A stretch of DNA of 22,889 bases, taken from a virus. The notes below the pieces were generated by a model. It searched no databases. It was not told the DNA's origin and worked only from the letters and a program-made list of their open reading frames with translations. Position 1 is the stretch's first letter. Each line of letters begins with the position of its first letter. The stretch lies in IMG/VR virus record IMGVR_UViG_3300020421_001565, positions 1-22,889 of that record. One strand, 5' to 3'. The position numbers were made by a program, and so were the translations under genes. Shown piece after piece: positions 22,497-22,889 of this stretch.

Positions 22497-22889
22497 CTAT
22501 TCTGTTATTTGACATTCAATCGCACCATCATTGTCAATCATCACAGCACCCATAGACATATATGAAGTGATTAGATTACTGACCTTTTCAGGTATATAGT
22601 TTACTTCAGTTCTGATATCAGAACCCATAGCTAAACCAACAGACGATCTGTGGTAAGCGTGGCAATCTCTAGTTGTACTAGAAAGCGACAGACCAGAGAA
22701 AGAGAACCATAAGAACCCTAACCATCTCTTAGCCGTCATACCACCTGCATATGGTAATTCTTTTTCACCGATATACTCTGCTCTTGAGAATTGGTCAATT
22801 TGTAATAAATCTGCCCAACCTGCTGAAGATACAACAAAATATCTTTGTCCATCATCAGGAACATCAGCTTCGCCGAAATTTTCGTAAAC
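22497..22889 (-). CDS. Major capsid protein, C-terminal 130 residues (cut by window edge)
   Basis: The frame is open from the right edge (first complete codon at 22889) to the TAA... position 22497-22499 stop region. An internal ATG at 22739 is not the start, because coding sequence continues upstream. The visible part has the pattern VPDDGQRYFVVSSAGWADLL, then IDQFSRAEYIGEKELPY, RWLGFLWFSFSGL and a C-terminal CHAYHRSSVGLAMGSDIRTE. This is typical of tailed-phage (HK97-fold) major capsid proteins. The small head protein and tail adaptor downstream fit. The N-terminal part, scaffold and portal would lie to the right of the window. Confidence 0.85.
   Translation of the reverse strand, partial: VYENFGEADVPDDGQRYFVVSSAGWADLLQIDQFSRAEYIGEKELPYAGGMTAKRWLGFLWFSFSGLSLSSTTRDCHAYHRSSVGLAMGSDIRTEVNYIPEKVSNLITSYMSMGAVMIDNDGAIECQITE

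Overview
The window looks like part of the genome of an AT-rich, tailed, podovirus-type bacteriophage. The late genes run in the order major capsid protein, small capsid-associated protein, tail adaptor (T7 gp11-like), tail nozzle (T7 gp12-like), three internal or ejection-type proteins (T7 gp14/15/16 positions), T7-type tail fibre, then holin and SleB endolysin. The low GC content, compact overlapping genes, RCC1-bearing tail protein and GTA-type holin fit marine phages of alphaproteobacteria such as pelagiphages. That host assignment is inference. No RNA polymerase, DNA polymerase, helicase, terminase, portal or integrase gene is visible here; these may lie outside the window.

Positions 1-7094 are read on the + strand and hold the early/replication module. 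A truncated hypothetical gene and a 62-aa gene are separated and followed by strong hairpins. Next comes about 525 bases without a convincing gene (548-1073) but dense with nested inverted repeats, which I consider a candidate large structured RNA or replication origin. Then follow small unknown genes, a DUF932 protein, and a leader containing a near-ideal H-type pseudoknot (2907-2943). Behind the leader are a conserved phage protein of unknown function, an HTH/replisome-organiser-like protein, and a helicase-loader-like protein that overlaps it by 203 bases in another frame. The strand ends with a recombination cassette (YqaJ exonuclease, single-strand annealing protein, SSB), a LexA DNA-binding-domain-only regulator, a PD-(D/E)XK nuclease and small ORFs.

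Positions 7096-22889 are read on the - strand and hold the late module, entered from the right edge inside the major capsid gene. In order of transcription: capsid protein, small head protein, tail adaptor, tail nozzle, internal proteins A-C, tail fibre anchor, RCC1-repeat tail protein, four small genes (one with a C-terminal membrane helix), a 152-aa membrane-anchored protein, SleB hydrolase, 3TM-type holin, and a 43-aa single-span membrane protein. The two modules converge with one base between the opposing stop codons (7094/7096).

The modules divide the lytic programme. The + strand genes replicate and recombine the genome: initiator and loader candidates, then exonuclease, annealase, SSB and resolvase. 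The - strand genes build the capsid, tail and ejection apparatus and lyse the host. The most unusual content is at RNA level: the multi-helix region 516-1041, the pseudoknot leader, and a GNRA-loop hairpin between head and tail genes.
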